In this document: piece by piece, positions 36,418 to 43,997 of the stretch
How positions within the stretch are numbered: position 1 is the first letter of the stretch
Layout: each line of letters starts with the position of its first letter
NCBI GenBank assembly: GCA_943788055.1
Contig: CALSOU010000011.1
Span: forward strand, 1-64,000
Origin: an uncultured Saprospiraceae bacterium
GTDB lineage: Bacteria; Bacteroidota; Bacteroidia; Chitinophagales; Saprospiraceae
Direction: 5' to 3'
Length of the DNA stretch: 64,000 nucleotides
Program-made: the position numbers and the translations under genes
The notes under the pieces: model-generated
Database searches by the model: none
What the model saw: the letters and a program-made list of their open reading frames with translations, nothing else
Told to the model about the DNA's origin: nothing

Positions 36418-36453
36418 AAAAAAAAGCCCGCGAAAGACGAAAGACACGGGCAT
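36418..36453 (-). terminator. Terminator-like hairpin with T8 tract in the long ald leader (possible attenuator)
   Basis: On the reverse strand GCCCGTG ... CGCGGGC (6 of 7 pairs, 12-base loop) is followed by eight T. It lies about 290 bases upstream of the ald start, so it may be an attenuator, or the end of a small transcript whose gene was lost. Confidence 0.55.
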
Positions 36454-36552
36454 TACTCAATTTAATAACCAAAACTCATATTAAGTAAGAGCAAAATCTA
36501 TGCCAAATATTAAATTAATAATTAATATGTTTTAATTGACTGTAGTAGTAAT

Positions 36553-36586
36553 GCCTCTTGATTCAATCTGATCAAGGCTTTTTATT
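36553..36586 (+). terminator. Forward-strand terminator-like hairpin without an upstream gene
   Basis: GCCTCTTGAT / ATCAAGGC (8 pairs with a short bulge) followed by TTTTTATT. No forward-strand gene precedes it within 2 kb, so any transcript ending here would be non-coding. Confidence 0.4.
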
Positions 36587-36829
36587 GGTAATAATCATTC
36601 TTATGGTTCATATTACGCTATAAATTTTCACTTCTTTTCTGACTCTAACGCATATAATAATTGGTGAGTAAAGACTGGAATAGAGATAGAATTATAACAA
36701 GATAATTATAAAGGAAAAGTAACGTAAGAAGAACTAAATATACTTTGTAGCTTTGTGCTATAACTTCCCGAAAATAAATGTTTATACTAAGTCGCTTTTC
36801 GTGCTTGGTCCAACGCAAAACTTTGAAAT

Positions 36830-37507
36830 ATGAAAGTTCTATTTGAAGATAATCACTTGATCGCAGTCTATAAACCTAATGGTGTACTATCTCAAGGTGA
36901 CAGTACTGGCGATAAAAGTATGATAGATGAAGTAAAGGCTTATATCAAGAAGAAGTATAATAAGCCTGGTGATGTTTTCTTGGGTTCTATACATCGTATC
37001 GATAGAGTTACAAGTGGAATTTTGATTTTCGCAAGAACATCTAAAGCATTGACACGCATGAATCAAATGTTGAAAGACAGAAAGATCTCAAAGACCTATT
37101 TAGCGATCTTGGACGAACGGCCAGATAATCCATCGGGAAAATTAGTTAACTATTTGCGCAAGAATCAAAAAGCAAATTATGTAATTGTAGTTGATAAAGA
37201 CAAAGAAGGAGCTAAAAAGGCAATTTTGAATTATGAGATGATTGCTGAATTGGAGAGTAAGTGCCTAGTTTCTGTTAACCTAGAAACTGGTCGTCCACAT
37301 CAAATTCGAACTCAATTTGGTTATATAGGTTGTTCTGTAACTGGCGATACAAAGTATAGAGGGTCAAAAAGAAGTGAGTTGAAAGGTGGTATTTATCTCC
37401 ATTCTTATGAATTGCAGTTCCTACATCCTGTAGGTAAAGCACCGATTCGTATAACTGTGAAGCCTGACGCAGTAGGATACTGGAAGACGTTCAAAGACTT
37501 TATCTAG
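36830..37507 (+). CDS. RluA-family pseudouridine synthase
   Basis: 225 residues. The catalytic Asp is D58 in HRIDRVTSGILIFAR, and the family blocks KTYLAI, NYEMI and TGRPHQIRTQFGYIG follow, with YLHSYELQF near the end. There is no N-terminal S4 domain, so it is the short form common in Bacteroidota. It isomerises uridine in rRNA or tRNA; the exact position modified is not deducible. It runs into the HipA relic at its 3' end. Confidence 0.92.
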   Translation: MKVLFEDNHLIAVYKPNGVLSQGDSTGDKSMIDEVKAYIKKKYNKPGDVFLGSIHRIDRVTSGILIFARTSKALTRMNQMLKDRKISKTYLAILDERPDNPSGKLVNYLRKNQKANYVIVVDKDKEGAKKAILNYEMIAELESKCLVSVNLETGRPHQIRTQFGYIGCSVTGDTKYRGSKRSELKGGIYLHSYELQFLHPVGKAPIRITVKPDAVGYWKTFKDFI

Positions 37508-37994
37508 ATAAGGGTCGCAAGTACTGTAGTATGTAGTCTGATAGCTTACGGGCTAGCTTGGCTTTGACTGCGAACGTTTCCCAATGCTTTACTACTTCAT
37601 AGATTTATTGGATGATGATTTTTGTTTTTTTGATGTTGTTTTCTTTAGTAATTTTCAGGAAATATTCTTCATTTATACCAATATGTTTACCATTGATACT
37701 GAGGGTTTGTTGATTTACTCAAACGTTTTGTGGGTCATAAGAAAACCAAATGTCATAAGCTGGTGCAAGTTCCCATTTTTGGTCTTTAACAAGTCTGACT
37801 GAAAAGTTTTTCGTGTGATCGTCGCAATTAGTGGCAAGAACATTGAATACCATTCTTCTAAACATTTGCTCTGCATCTGAGTAGGGGAGACGAAGCATTC
37901 GCATTGTTTGAAATACTTGTTCGTAGCTATAGCTAAATAGATGATAGTTGTCTTCTCTTGTTGGAATACTGCCGTCGGTGTCCATCCAATGTTT
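37500..37994 (-). pseudogene. hipA: Remnant of a HipA-type kinase toxin, with two in-frame stops
   Basis: Reverse frame from about 37994 to 37500 matches the C-terminal part of HipA-like kinases: FSYSYEQVFQTMRML, then FNVLATNCDDHTKNFS (catalytic Asp and Asn), then WELAPAYDIWFSYDP (metal-binding Asp). Reading on past a TGA at 37719-37721 gives VNQQTLSINGK, the family's next conserved block, where a Trp (TGG) would be expected at the stop. A second stop, TAA at 37605-37607, interrupts EVVKHWETFA. The N-terminal half and the HipB partner are absent, the frame being closed by a TAA at 37995-37997. The longest stop-free piece is 37719-37985. Confidence 0.85.
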
Positions 37995-38049
37995 TTACTC
38001 TTGTGTCCAAATAGTACTTTTATTTAGTGAATAAAAAGAACTAAACATG

Positions 38050-38080
38050 TTTGGCAAAAGAAGAATTACTTGTACTTTTG
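38050..38080 (+). promoter_or_regulatory. Consensus Bacteroidota promoter of the SRP RNA gene
   Basis: TTTG at 38050-38053 and TACTTTTG at 38073-38080, separated by exactly 19 bases: an ideal -33/-7 pair. The RNA would start about 5 bases further on. Confidence 0.85.
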
Positions 38081-38085
38081 GGGCG

Positions 38086-38174
38086 TGAGGGGCCTGCGGG
38101 CAGCTCCTTCTGAATCCCCCCAGGGCAGAAATGCAGCAAGGGTAGGAGGTTGAGCGCTCGGCAGGTTTCCTCAT
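38086..38174 (+). ncRNA. ffs: Small signal recognition particle RNA (4.5S-type)
   Basis: A GC-rich hairpin RNA in an AT-rich genome. The ends pair (TGAGG with CCTCA; CCTGC with GCAGG). The apical region carries the SRP signature, with an asymmetric loop around CCAGGGCAGAAATGCAGCAA followed by GGGTA, the counterpart of the GGAAG/GCAGC core that binds Ffh. A perfect promoter precedes it and a T6 tract (38173 on) follows. The RNA guides ribosomes making membrane and secreted proteins to FtsY. Ends are estimated to within a few bases. Confidence 0.88.
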
Positions 38175-38205
38175 TTTTTCTTTCTCTTTCTTATAAATTT
38201 TAATC

Positions 38206-38862
38206 ATGAAATTTTTCGTTGATACAGCTAATTTGAGTCAAATTCAAGAAGCTCATGACCTTGGGATTCTAGATGGTGTTACAACCAATCCATCATTAAT
38301 GGCTAAAGAAGGAATCACAGGTGAGCAAGCAGTCTTAGATCATTACGCAAAGATTTGTGATATTGTTGATGGAGACGTAAGTGCTGAAGTGATTTCAACA
38401 GATTTTGAGGGAATGATTAAAGAGGGAGAGATATTGAGTGAAATTGCTCCGAATATTGTAGTTAAGGTTCCTATGATCCAGGAAGGAATCAAAGCAATAA
38501 GCTATTTTACTAGAAAAGGAATTAGAACGAACTGTACTTTAGTTTTTTCTGCAGGCCAGGCAATACTTGCAGCAAAAGCCGGAGCAACATATGTGTCTCC
38601 TTTCATCGGTAGAATTGACGATATATCTTGGGATGGTATGCAATTGATCAAAGACATAGCTGAAATATACGCTGTCCAATTGTTTGATACAGAAATTCTG
38701 GCCGCTTCAGTAAGAAATCCACTACATATTGTAGATTCAGCTAAGAATGGAGCTGATGTTGTCACTTGTCCACTCAACGCAATTCTGGGGTTATTGAATC
38801 ATCCATTAACGGATATTGGACTCGCCAAATTTTTAGCAGATCACAAAAAGGCGAACGGGTAA
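38206..38862 (+). CDS. Transaldolase / fructose-6-phosphate aldolase family protein
   Basis: 218 residues of the small transaldolase type. The Schiff-base Lys is K87 in NIVVKVPM. The N-terminal FVDTANLSQIQEAHDLGILDGVTTNPSLMAKEG and the SPFIGRIDD block are diagnostic. In Bacteroidota this short protein usually serves as transaldolase in the pentose phosphate pathway, moving a dihydroxyacetone unit; true FSA activity cannot be excluded. It starts 32 bases after the SRP RNA. Confidence 0.92.
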   Translation: MKFFVDTANLSQIQEAHDLGILDGVTTNPSLMAKEGITGEQAVLDHYAKICDIVDGDVSAEVISTDFEGMIKEGEILSEIAPNIVVKVPMIQEGIKAISYFTRKGIRTNCTLVFSAGQAILAAKAGATYVSPFIGRIDDISWDGMQLIKDIAEIYAVQLFDTEILAASVRNPLHIVDSAKNGADVVTCPLNAILGLLNHPLTDIGLAKFLADHKKANG

Positions 38863-38992
38863 GCTGTGTTTTAGCTTTCAGACCTTGTTAGTGAATCTAT
38901 CCTGACAAATAGAACAATCTAGTTCTTTCAATTACATGAATATGTACTTTCTATTGCTTTGAGTTGCTAGTCTTAAATACACAAGCTGATGT

Positions 38993-39847
38993 CTAAATCA
39001 TTGAGTGTGTTAGCTCCTGTAGAACACTTCTTATCAAGCGATCAACACTCTCTCCTGGCATTTGGCTAAAGATACCAGTTACTCGATTGGCAAGTATTAC
39101 ATTACATGAGACGGCGTTGTGACCTAATTTCTTTGCTAGCATGTAAAGGGCAGCAGTTTCCATTTCCATGTTAGTTACATCAATTTTACCAACTGATAAA
39201 CTTGACAAATTGGAAATAAACTTATCGTGATCAACACGATATCGAATGCTTCTTCCCTGAGGTGCGTAAAATCCACCAGCTGTAATTCCAACTCCCTTGA
39301 TCATCCTTCGGCCGATCGTCTCAACTAGTTGCTGACTTGCCTCACCCGTATAGAGTGGAAGCGGACTATCATGTATTCCCAATTTTTTTGATTCATCAGC
39401 TTCACCATAGTAAGAGCCAAGACCGTCCATTCCAATAGCGTGTGTATTAACGACAAAGCTCTCTATATCAATGCCTTCTCTAAGTCCTCCGCTCGTTCCA
39501 ATACGAATGAAGTTTAAGCTCTTAAGTTCATCTTTTTCGGTTCTAGTTTCAAGGTCGATATTAACCAAAGCATCAAGTTCATTAAGAACAATATCGATAT
39601 TGTCAGAGCCAATACCCGTTGAGATCACGCTTATGCGCATCCCATTCAGTGTGCCAGTATGCGTTTTGAATTCTCGTTTTTTACGCTTGATGTCGACCGT
39701 GTCGAAGTATTGGCTAACCTTTTTTACTCGTTGAGGATCTCCCACAGTTATGATAGTATCAGCAATTTCATTGGGCAGTAGGTTAAGGTGATATACAGCT
39801 CCTCTATCATTCAGAATGAGTTCAGACTCTTTAAATACTCGTTTCAA
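38993..39847 (-). CDS. Nucleoside phosphorylase (uridine phosphorylase-like)
   Basis: 284 residues of the NP-I family. GDPQRVKKV near the N-terminus binds phosphate, STGIGSDNIDIVLNEL and RIGTSGGL are family blocks, and NMEMETAALYMLA binds ribose. It cleaves nucleosides to base and ribose-1-phosphate for salvage. The longer N-terminus and VLANR ending fit the Bacteroidota uridine phosphorylase-like group, but purine specificity is not excluded. The start used is TTG at 39847; no good ATG lies near it. Confidence 0.88.
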   Translation of the reverse strand: MKRVFKESELILNDRGAVYHLNLLPNEIADTIITVGDPQRVKKVSQYFDTVDIKRKKREFKTHTGTLNGMRISVISTGIGSDNIDIVLNELDALVNIDLETRTEKDELKSLNFIRIGTSGGLREGIDIESFVVNTHAIGMDGLGSYYGEADESKKLGIHDSPLPLYTGEASQQLVETIGRRMIKGVGITAGGFYAPQGRSIRYRVDHDKFISNLSSLSVGKIDVTNMEMETAALYMLAKKLGHNAVSCNVILANRVTGIFSQMPGESVDRLIRSVLQELTHSMI

Positions 39848-39958
39848 TTGATTCAGTTTTATACACTAAATTAGGCATTTAATATCTGAAAATTGAGAAG
39901 ACTCGAACAATCATTGTCAAATTGAGCTTAGTTGTTTAAAGTCATCTCAATATCTGCC

Positions 39959-40836
39959 ATGGTCGTTAAAATCTTTAATGTAATTAGGAAAAGCGTACGG
40001 ATTTTTATTGGCAAAGACGCATTTCTGAAGTCCGCTGCTATACCATAGTATACTTTATTTTCCCTACCTGCCTTACTACTCTTAGTATTAAATATTGCGG
40101 GTTTTTTTTACAAAGAAAGTGAAGTTAAGACGGCGATAATGACGCAACTCTCAGATTTACTTGGAGAAAGCTCGTCACAAGCCATGTTAAGTACTATTGA
40201 CCAACTACAGATTTTTGAACCCAAATTTTGGGCTTCAGTGATCAGCATTTGTACTATTATATTTACGGCATCTACGGTCTTTGCAACTTTACAGTCAGTT
40301 TTAAATGACATGTTTTCCGTCAAAGCAAAATCTGATCAGAATACAATTTCACAATATATCAGATCCAGATTATTTTCACTACGAGTTATTGCTGGTTTCG
40401 TTTTTCTGTTATTGATATCGCTTGTTCTATACTCAGTCCTACAGATGGTTGGCAACCTTTTAGATGATTATCTAGGTGTCTTATCGAGCCTAATGCTGAA
40501 GTTTGGTGCTATTATAATCCCTATAATTATTAACACCTTACTATTTGCATTGATATTTGTGCTTTAACAGACGTGCTATTGAAATGGAGAAATACTTGGT
40601 TTGCGTTAGTAGTTACTGCTATTTTGTTAGGTTTAGTGACAGTAGGAATTTTGTTTTATGTTGGTACAACTGACATTGGAGGAATCTACGGAGCCGCAGG
40701 TAGCATCTTGGTTGTGATGGTGTGGGTTTTCTACGCAACATTGATCGTCCTGTTTGGTGCGTCTCTGACAAAAGCAATAATTGAGGAAAATGATGAATTA
40801 TTTGAGCCATCAAGATTTGCTTCACAAATAGACTAG
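39959..40836 (+). pseudogene. Decayed YihY/BrkB-family membrane protein
   Basis: From the ATG at 39959 the frame reads VVKIFNVIRKSVRIFIGKD and then meets TAG at 40046-40048, exactly where the family has an AYYTLFSLP segment (here AAIP-stop-YTLFSLP). It continues as a clear BrkB-type membrane protein (LNIAGFFYKESE, ISICTIIFTASTVFATLQ) until a frame change near 40555. It resumes in the next frame with ALTDVLLKWRNTWFA and IYGAAGSILVVMVWVFYA, ending at 40836. The total of about 292 codons equals the normal length, so the gene is whole but inactivated by one nonsense codon and one frameshift. Longest stop-free piece: 40139-40567. Confidence 0.85.
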
Positions 40837-40936
40837 AGATTTAGTATAACATTTTGAACCTAGTATTGAGTATTCCGTTTCTAATCTTAAATATTCAACA
40901 AGAGATTTTTGGCGTTAGCCTGTAAAATATCAAAAT

Positions 40937-41299
40937 ATGTCACAAAAAAAGATTTACCACCTTTCTACATGCAATACTTGCCAGCGAATCATTAATGAAC
41001 TTGGTGGGGAAGAGTTTGAATTGCAAGATATTAAGAAGCAACCTATCGAGGAAGAAACACTTGACCATTTAGCTCAAGAACATGGTAGCTATGAGGCTCT
41101 ATTTAACAAGAGGGCTATGAAATACAGGTCGCTTGGTCTAAATAAGGTAGAACATACTGAACAAGAGTGGAAAAAGCTAATACTCGAAGAATATACATTT
41201 TTGAAAAGACCAGTAGTTTTTATCGGAGATAAATCCTTCATGGGAAATAGTAAAGCTACCGTTTCAGCCGCTAAAGAGGCCCTAGGCAAAAGTCATTAG
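40937..41299 (+). CDS. ArsC/Spx-family thioredoxin-fold protein
   Basis: 120 residues with a CNTC motif (C12, C15) in KIYHLSTCNTCQRI, the conserved LEEYTFLKRPVVFIGD block around residue 90 and F-x-G-N near the end, all typical of the ArsC-like family. Real arsenate reductases use a CX5R site; here R17 follows C12 at five residues. A reductase or a Spx-like regulator are both possible. Stand-alone gene, convergent with a lipoprotein gene 39 bases away. Confidence 0.8.
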   Translation: MSQKKIYHLSTCNTCQRIINELGGEEFELQDIKKQPIEEETLDHLAQEHGSYEALFNKRAMKYRSLGLNKVEHTEQEWKKLILEEYTFLKRPVVFIGDKSFMGNSKATVSAAKEALGKSH

Positions 41300-41338
41300 A
41301 GGTAGATTGGCCAGGATTTAGGAGTTGGTAAGCAGAAA

Positions 41339-41839
41339 TCATAAACACTGAAGGTTGATTGCTTCTGTCAGAATTCTATTACTTTCATTACCCGCACGAT
41401 CTCTCATATAAACCTCAAGAACCATTTCGTTAGATGGTTGCTCAGGATTTGGTTCGCAAGGTACCGTTCCGTCTTCGTAGATACAACATGTTGTGAATAT
41501 GAGGATTTCGCCTGTACCTTGAATTCCGTTTGATGCTCCCTTCGGTGGAACGTACGGAGCAAAAAACCTATCTAAAATCGTTCCGTTCCTTGTATCTGTT
41601 ACAATAACATCGAAAGCTGACTCTATTTTATCTTCTGGAGCAATTCCTATATCTCCGTCCCCGTCCGTGAAGCCGAAGAAAATTCGGATTGAATCTTCAT
41701 TTGCACTTCCTTGAGTCATGGTTGATCTACTTAAACCACTGTAAGTGAGCACTGGTTCATCAGGAAAATCTGGGGCATTGATACAGGATTCCATTGCGAA
41801 GATCATTGTCAGCATAGAAGCAAAAAGTAGATTTCTCAT
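41339..41839 (-). CDS. Lipoprotein of unknown function
   Basis: 166 residues from the ATG at 41839; a longer frame starts at 41872, but the signal sequence (MRNLLFASMLTMIFAMESC) begins here. The lipobox AMESC marks an anchored lipoprotein. The mature part has a D-rich FGFTDGDGDIGI block like those of Ca-binding or beta-sandwich surface proteins, and VLEVYMRDRAGNESN near the end. I recall this type only as hypothetical in Bacteroidota. It is divergent from the LuxE-like gene. A near-consensus -7 box (CATATTTG on the reverse strand) lies four bases before this ATG. Confidence 0.75.
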   Translation of the reverse strand: MRNLLFASMLTMIFAMESCINAPDFPDEPVLTYSGLSRSTMTQGSANEDSIRIFFGFTDGDGDIGIAPEDKIESAFDVIVTDTRNGTILDRFFAPYVPPKGASNGIQGTGEILIFTTCCIYEDGTVPCEPNPEQPSNEMVLEVYMRDRAGNESNRILTEAINLQCL

Positions 41840-41891
41840 TTTACAAATATGATCCTTATATAATTGATACATAAAGAAAACGCAATTTATT

Positions 41892-41899
41892 TAGTTTTG
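41892..41899 (+). promoter_or_regulatory. -7 box (TAGTTTTG) for a leaderless LuxE-like transcript
   Basis: Perfect TAnnTTTG match ending five bases before the ATG at 41905, so transcription would begin at or beside the start codon. Confidence 0.55.
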
Positions 41900-41904
41900 T
41901 TACG

Positions 41905-42906
41905 ATGAACGAGAGGGATGATTTAAGAAAAGAAATAGCAGGTCTTGATAGGACTGATTTTGACAGTGTAGCTTTAAAGGTCTATAGATACCAATATGCA
42001 ACAAATCCGCTCTACAAGAAATTTGTTGAGTTGTTGAAAAAGTCGGAGGACTTTCGTCCAAAAGGTGTTTCGGAAATTCCTTTTCTCCCGATTTCATTTT
42101 TTAAAACACATCAGATTCAGAGTGGGGTTTGGAAGGAGCAAAGTGCTTACAAAAGTAGTGCGACAACTGGAATGACAAGAAGTACCCACTTCGTTAGAGA
42201 TGATGAATGGTATTTGAGTCTAGCTCAAAAATCGTATGAGCAAGTATATGGACCTCTTAGTAATCAAGTTTTTTTTGCACTCTTACCGGGATATATTGAG
42301 AGAGGAGACTCTTCTTTAGTTGCTATGGCGGCTCGTTTCATAAAAGAAACAAGCAATCCCCTGAGCGGTTTTTATCTGCATGATTTCGAAGCGCTACTTG
42401 AAGGTATTAAGAAGGCTAGAGAATCACAGAAGCAAATTGTTTTGCTTGGAGTTTCGTATGCGCTATATCAATTGGCAGGTCAAGATCTAGATTTCAGTGA
42501 CTTAGTAATTATGGAGACTGGGGGGATGAAAGGTATCGGACCGGAAATGCCAAAGCTTGCATTTCACGATTATCTCAGGAAGGGCATGAATTTGAATTCT
42601 GTGCATAGTGAGTACGGAATGACTGAATTGTTATCTCAGGCATATTCGGTTGGAAATGGCATTTTTAATCCTAGCGGTCTTATGGATATTTACATTTCAG
42701 AATTAACTGATCCGCTTAGTTGGATGCAAGATGAAAGGGGAGGGGTAGTAAATGTGATAGATCTTGCCAATTTTGATACTTGTTCTTTTATTCAGACTGA
42801 AGATATGGGTATCCGTTACGATGATGGAAGTTTTCAGCTTCTGGGTAGAGTAGATGCAGCGGAAATCAGGGGTTGTAATTTATTAGCTTCAGATATAGCT
42901 CTTTGA
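41905..42906 (+). CDS. LuxE/PaaK-like acyl-protein synthetase
   Basis: 333 residues of the LuxE branch of adenylate-forming enzymes. Blocks recognised are FLPISFFKTHQI, SATTGMTRSTHF (the ATP/AMP loop), VIMETGGMKGIG, HSEYGMTELLSQAY and, towards the end, GRVDAAEIRGCNLL. LuxE activates fatty acids and passes the acyl group to a partner; no lux genes lie near, so this is likely a stand-alone acyl or aryl ligase of unknown acceptor, of a kind usually found near cell-envelope genes in Bacteroidota (inference). The frame is intact. The decayed YitT gene follows about 100 bases later. Confidence 0.85.
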   Translation: MNERDDLRKEIAGLDRTDFDSVALKVYRYQYATNPLYKKFVELLKKSEDFRPKGVSEIPFLPISFFKTHQIQSGVWKEQSAYKSSATTGMTRSTHFVRDDEWYLSLAQKSYEQVYGPLSNQVFFALLPGYIERGDSSLVAMAARFIKETSNPLSGFYLHDFEALLEGIKKARESQKQIVLLGVSYALYQLAGQDLDFSDLVIMETGGMKGIGPEMPKLAFHDYLRKGMNLNSVHSEYGMTELLSQAYSVGNGIFNPSGLMDIYISELTDPLSWMQDERGGVVNVIDLANFDTCSFIQTEDMGIRYDDGSFQLLGRVDAAEIRGCNLLASDIAL

Positions 42907-43005
42907 TAGGTATTTCTTAATAAATGATTAAATCAGCAATTCGTGCCGTCTTTATCATTGTTAGTTATTCCAAAATGCTTAAACAGCTTCAAACAGTCAT
43001 TAATT

Positions 43006-43865
43006 ATGGACAAGCTCATGGGAATCTTCAGTGATAGCATACAGATATTAATTGGGATTATACTTGCTAGTATAGGTCTTAAGGCTTTTCTCCTTCCAAA
43101 TGGTTTTTTGGATGGGGGAGCAACAGGAATAGCGATTCTGCTTAGCGAAGTGTACGATGTTAATATTTCGATCTTGCTTATTCTTGTAAGTATCCCATTT
43201 TTAGTTTTAGCATGGTATACTCTCAAGAGGAAAATATTTGTAAAATCTGTCTTATCTATTGCAGCTCTTGCTGTTATGATTCACTATGAGAATTTTAGTT
43301 CGATAACAGATGATAAGCTGCTTATTGCAATTTTTGGAGGTTTATTCTAGGTGCAGGCATAGGATTAGCAATCAAGAATGGCGCCGTTCTTGATGGCTCA
43401 GAAATTCTGGGAATATTTGTACATGAACGTTTTGGTATCAGTATCGGAAAGGTTATTCTATTCTTCAATATTATTGTTTTTGCTATCATGGCCTTGGTTG
43501 TTTCAGTGTAAGTAGCTATGTATTCGATTTTAACTTTTCTGATAACAGCGAGAGTAATTGATTTGATAATCGAAGGATTTGAGGATTATGTGGGTTTAAT
43601 GATTGTTTCTGCCAAGGCGAGCGACATTGAGTCTGCTCTCGTAAATAAAGTTGGCGTTGGTATTACTACTTATAAAGGCACACAGGGACATGGAAATAGA
43701 GGTGAACAAAATCATGATCGCATCATACACACTGTTATCAATAGAATTGATATAAGAAGGACATATCAAATGATCGATAAGCATGATTCAAATGCCTTTG
43801 TGATCTAACTTGATGTAAATGGCATCAAAAATGGAAAACTCAAGAAGTACCTAAGTAAGTCATAA
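43006..43865 (+). pseudogene. Decayed YitT-family (DUF161/DUF2179) membrane protein
   Basis: The frame from the ATG at 43006 gives DSIQILIGIILASIGLKAF, LPNGFLDGGATGIAILL and further membrane helices, all typical of YitT. Near 43345 the frame breaks; the next frame resumes with LGAGIGLAIKNGAVLDGSEI and FFNIIVFAIMALVV. A TAA at 43509-43511 then interrupts before AMYSILTFLITARVIDLIIEG, and a second TAA at 43806-43808 cuts the C-terminal DUF2179 part (DSNAFVI-stop-LDVNGIKNG), which would end at 43865. So there is one frameshift and two nonsense codons in a gene of otherwise normal length (about 286 codons). Longest intact pieces: 43006-43350 and 43518-43808. Confidence 0.87.
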
Positions 43866-43880
43866 GCATATTTGAACTCG

Positions 43881-43992
43881 TAGCGTATGCGTGAGTGATG
43901 GCAGTCATTCACGCGAAGCGGGAGACCGAGCGAATAGTGAGCTGACGAACGCAGCAACTCGACAATAGGAGAGACACGCGCAACTTGACCGT
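43881..43992. repeat. GC-rich block with a 10-bp hairpin, possible REP-like element or ncRNA
   Basis: About 110 bases with GC content well above the surroundings. It begins with a hairpin GCGTGAGTGA / TCATTCACGC (43889-43914, one mismatch, 6-base loop) and continues with a purine-rich run of GAGCGAA / GTGAGC / GACGAACG-like words. Not coding on either strand. It is placed between the 3' ends of the YitT relic and the UbiA-like gene, a usual site for REP-type repeats. No second copy is seen in this window. Confidence 0.4.
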
Positions 43993-43997
43993 CTTAT

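Larger units (their letters stand above)
36134..36829. other. Long non-coding interval upstream of ald with two opposed hairpins
   Basis: About 700 bases between divergent ald and the RluA-type gene. No family-like coding frame is seen; a 99-codon reverse frame (36154-36453) has no recognisable features beyond overlapping a hairpin. The interval contains a reverse-strand terminator-like hairpin (36418-36453), a forward-strand one (36553-36584), and presumably the promoter of the RluA-type gene near 36745-36830. Confidence 0.5.

Noticed and set aside
36154..36453. Reverse-strand 99-codon frame upstream of ald (MPVSFVFRGLFF...)
   Set aside because: It begins inside a terminator-like hairpin, has no recognisable domain, and overlaps the ald start region; treated as a leader or chance frame.
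37500..37994. Functional HipA toxin-antitoxin system
   Set aside because: Two in-frame stops, missing N-terminal half and no HipB.
41905..42906. Part of a lux bioluminescence operon
   Set aside because: Only a LuxE/PaaK-type ligase is present; no luxA, luxB, luxC or luxD nearby.
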